From NCBI GenBank assembly GCA_947179195.1, contig CAMXAS010000019.1, positions 1 through 14,206 of the forward strand: a stretch of DNA of 14,206 bases, given 5' to 3'. Below, piece by piece: positions 13,646-14,206 of the stretch (positions within the stretch are counted from its first letter, which is position 1; every line of letters begins with the position of its first letter). The notes under the pieces were generated by a model. It had not been told where the DNA came from, did not search any database, and was given only the letters and a program-made list of their open reading frames with translations. Source of the stretch: an uncultured Bacteroidales bacterium (GTDB lineage Bacteria > Bacteroidota > Bacteroidia > Bacteroidales > P3). Position numbers and translations under genes: made by a program.

Positions 13646-14206
13646 CTACCGCCGTTCCAGCAACACGACGTTCTCCACGTGGTACGTATGCGGGAACATA
13701 TCGACGGCCTGCCACCGCACGACGCGGTAATGCCCGTCCATGCGCTGCAGGTCGCGCGCCTGCGTGGCCGCGTTGCAACTGACATAGACGATACGCGGCG
13801 GCAAGATTTTCAACAGCTGTTCCACGACCTTTTCGTGCATCCCCTCGCGCGGCGGGTCGGTCACGACGACGTCGGGCCTGCCCTGCGCCTCTATCCATTC
13901 GTCCGTAAACACCTTGGCCATGTCGCCGGCAAAGAACGCGGCGTGCGCGATGCCGTTGTCGGCCGCGTTGAGCCGCGCGTCGGCCACGGCCTCCTCCACA
14001 TATTCCACGCCCACGACCTTACGCGCCCGTTCGGCCAAATACAGGCCGATTGTCCCCGTGCCCGTATAGAGGTCGTAGAGCAGTTCCGTCCCCGTCAACG
14101 CGGCGAAATCGCCGACGATGCGGTACAGCCGCTCGGCCTGTTGGCCGTTGGTCTGGAAAAACGACTTGGGGCCGATGCGGAACGAGAGGCATTGCGCGTC
14201 GGTGTA
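13646..14206 (-). CDS. rlmD: 23S rRNA (uracil-C5)-methyltransferase, RlmD/RumA type (partial, 5' end outside window)
   Basis: The C-terminal 186 residues of a TrmA/RumA-family m5U methyltransferase; the frame is open to the right edge, so the N-terminal part (where TRAM and Fe-S regions would lie) is not seen. Visible parts: SFRIGPKSFFQTNGQQAERLY at the edge, SAM-binding motif DLYTGTGTIGLYLA, VVTDPPREGMHEKV, catalytic-cysteine motif YVSCNAATQARDL, and the closing VDMFPHTYHVENVVLL, whose Glu is the expected general base. The family methylates uracil C5 in 23S rRNA or tRNA with SAM. RlmD (U1939) is the usual assignment for Bacteroidota copies, but position specificity cannot be read here. An apparent start near 14098 is an internal TTG (Leu), not the true start. 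It converges on aroK with zero spacing. Confidence 0.88.
   Translation of the reverse strand, partial: YTDAQCLSFRIGPKSFFQTNGQQAERLYRIVGDFAALTGTELLYDLYTGTGTIGLYLAERARKVVGVEYVEEAVADARLNAADNGIAHAAFFAGDMAKVFTDEWIEAQGRPDVVVTDPPREGMHEKVVEQLLKILPPRIVYVSCNAATQARDLQRMDGHYRVVRWQAVDMFPHTYHVENVVLLERR

Noticed and set aside
13634..13658. GAACG ... CGTTC inverted repeat at the aroK/rlmD junction as a bidirectional terminator
   Set aside because: Five-pair stem with a loop of about 14 nt and no T-run on either side; too weak to call.

Overview
The window is about 14.2 kb of GC-rich, gene-dense bacterial chromosome. It most likely comes from a member of the Bacteroidota, probably a high-GC Bacteroidales. 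Three things point there. The promoter-like -7 boxes of the form TAnnTTTG occur only in the AT-rich intergenic gaps. Shine-Dalgarno sites are nearly absent, and A-rich leaders stand in front of several starts. The protein families also fit: tandem FKBP lipoproteins, an enlarged LeuRS, a cytidylate kinase-like protein and an MbnP/di-heme peroxidase lipoprotein pair. I cannot name the genus from sequence alone. No RNA genes, insertion sequences, CRISPR arrays or phage genes were seen. No gap between genes exceeds about 130 bases.

Layout. Positions 14-4371 (minus strand) hold a probable five-gene operon, read right to left: a uridine phosphorylase-like enzyme, an NrnA-like DHH phosphoesterase, two FKBP-type prolyl isomerase lipoproteins, and a YhcC-like (TIGR01212) radical SAM protein. 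Junctions are tight (45 bp, a 4-bp ATGA overlap, 15 bp, 3 bp). Positions 4372-4497 are a divergent AT-rich promoter region. Positions 4498-11835 (plus strand) hold leuS, apt, an MbnP-family lipoprotein, a MauG/MbnH-like di-heme peroxidase lipoprotein, and a Uup-type ABC-F ATPase, all with short gaps or overlaps. The next gene, on the minus strand (11832-12449), is a cytidylate kinase-like protein whose stop overlaps that of the ABC-F gene. It diverges from sodB (12508-13086) across a 58-bp gap carrying CAAATTTA-N12-TAAATTTG, which reads as back-to-back -7 boxes. sodB is followed by aroK (13100-13645), which abuts the 3' end of a minus-strand RlmD/RumA-type 23S rRNA methyltransferase that runs off the right edge.

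Biology. Most of the window is housekeeping: tRNA charging, purine and pyrimidine salvage, nanoRNA/pAp turnover, ribosome-associated ATPase, chorismate synthesis and rRNA modification. The most distinctive part is the overlapping lipoprotein pair at 7974-9897. It resembles the MbnP/MbnH system, in which a di-heme enzyme oxidises a tryptophan of its partner to kynurenine to make a copper site. Here it sits among translation and salvage genes with no methanobactin biosynthesis genes in view. Two further periplasmic/outer-membrane lipoproteins (FKBPs) and a cytoplasmic Fe-type superoxide dismutase lie nearby, but nothing in the sequence ties them functionally to that pair.
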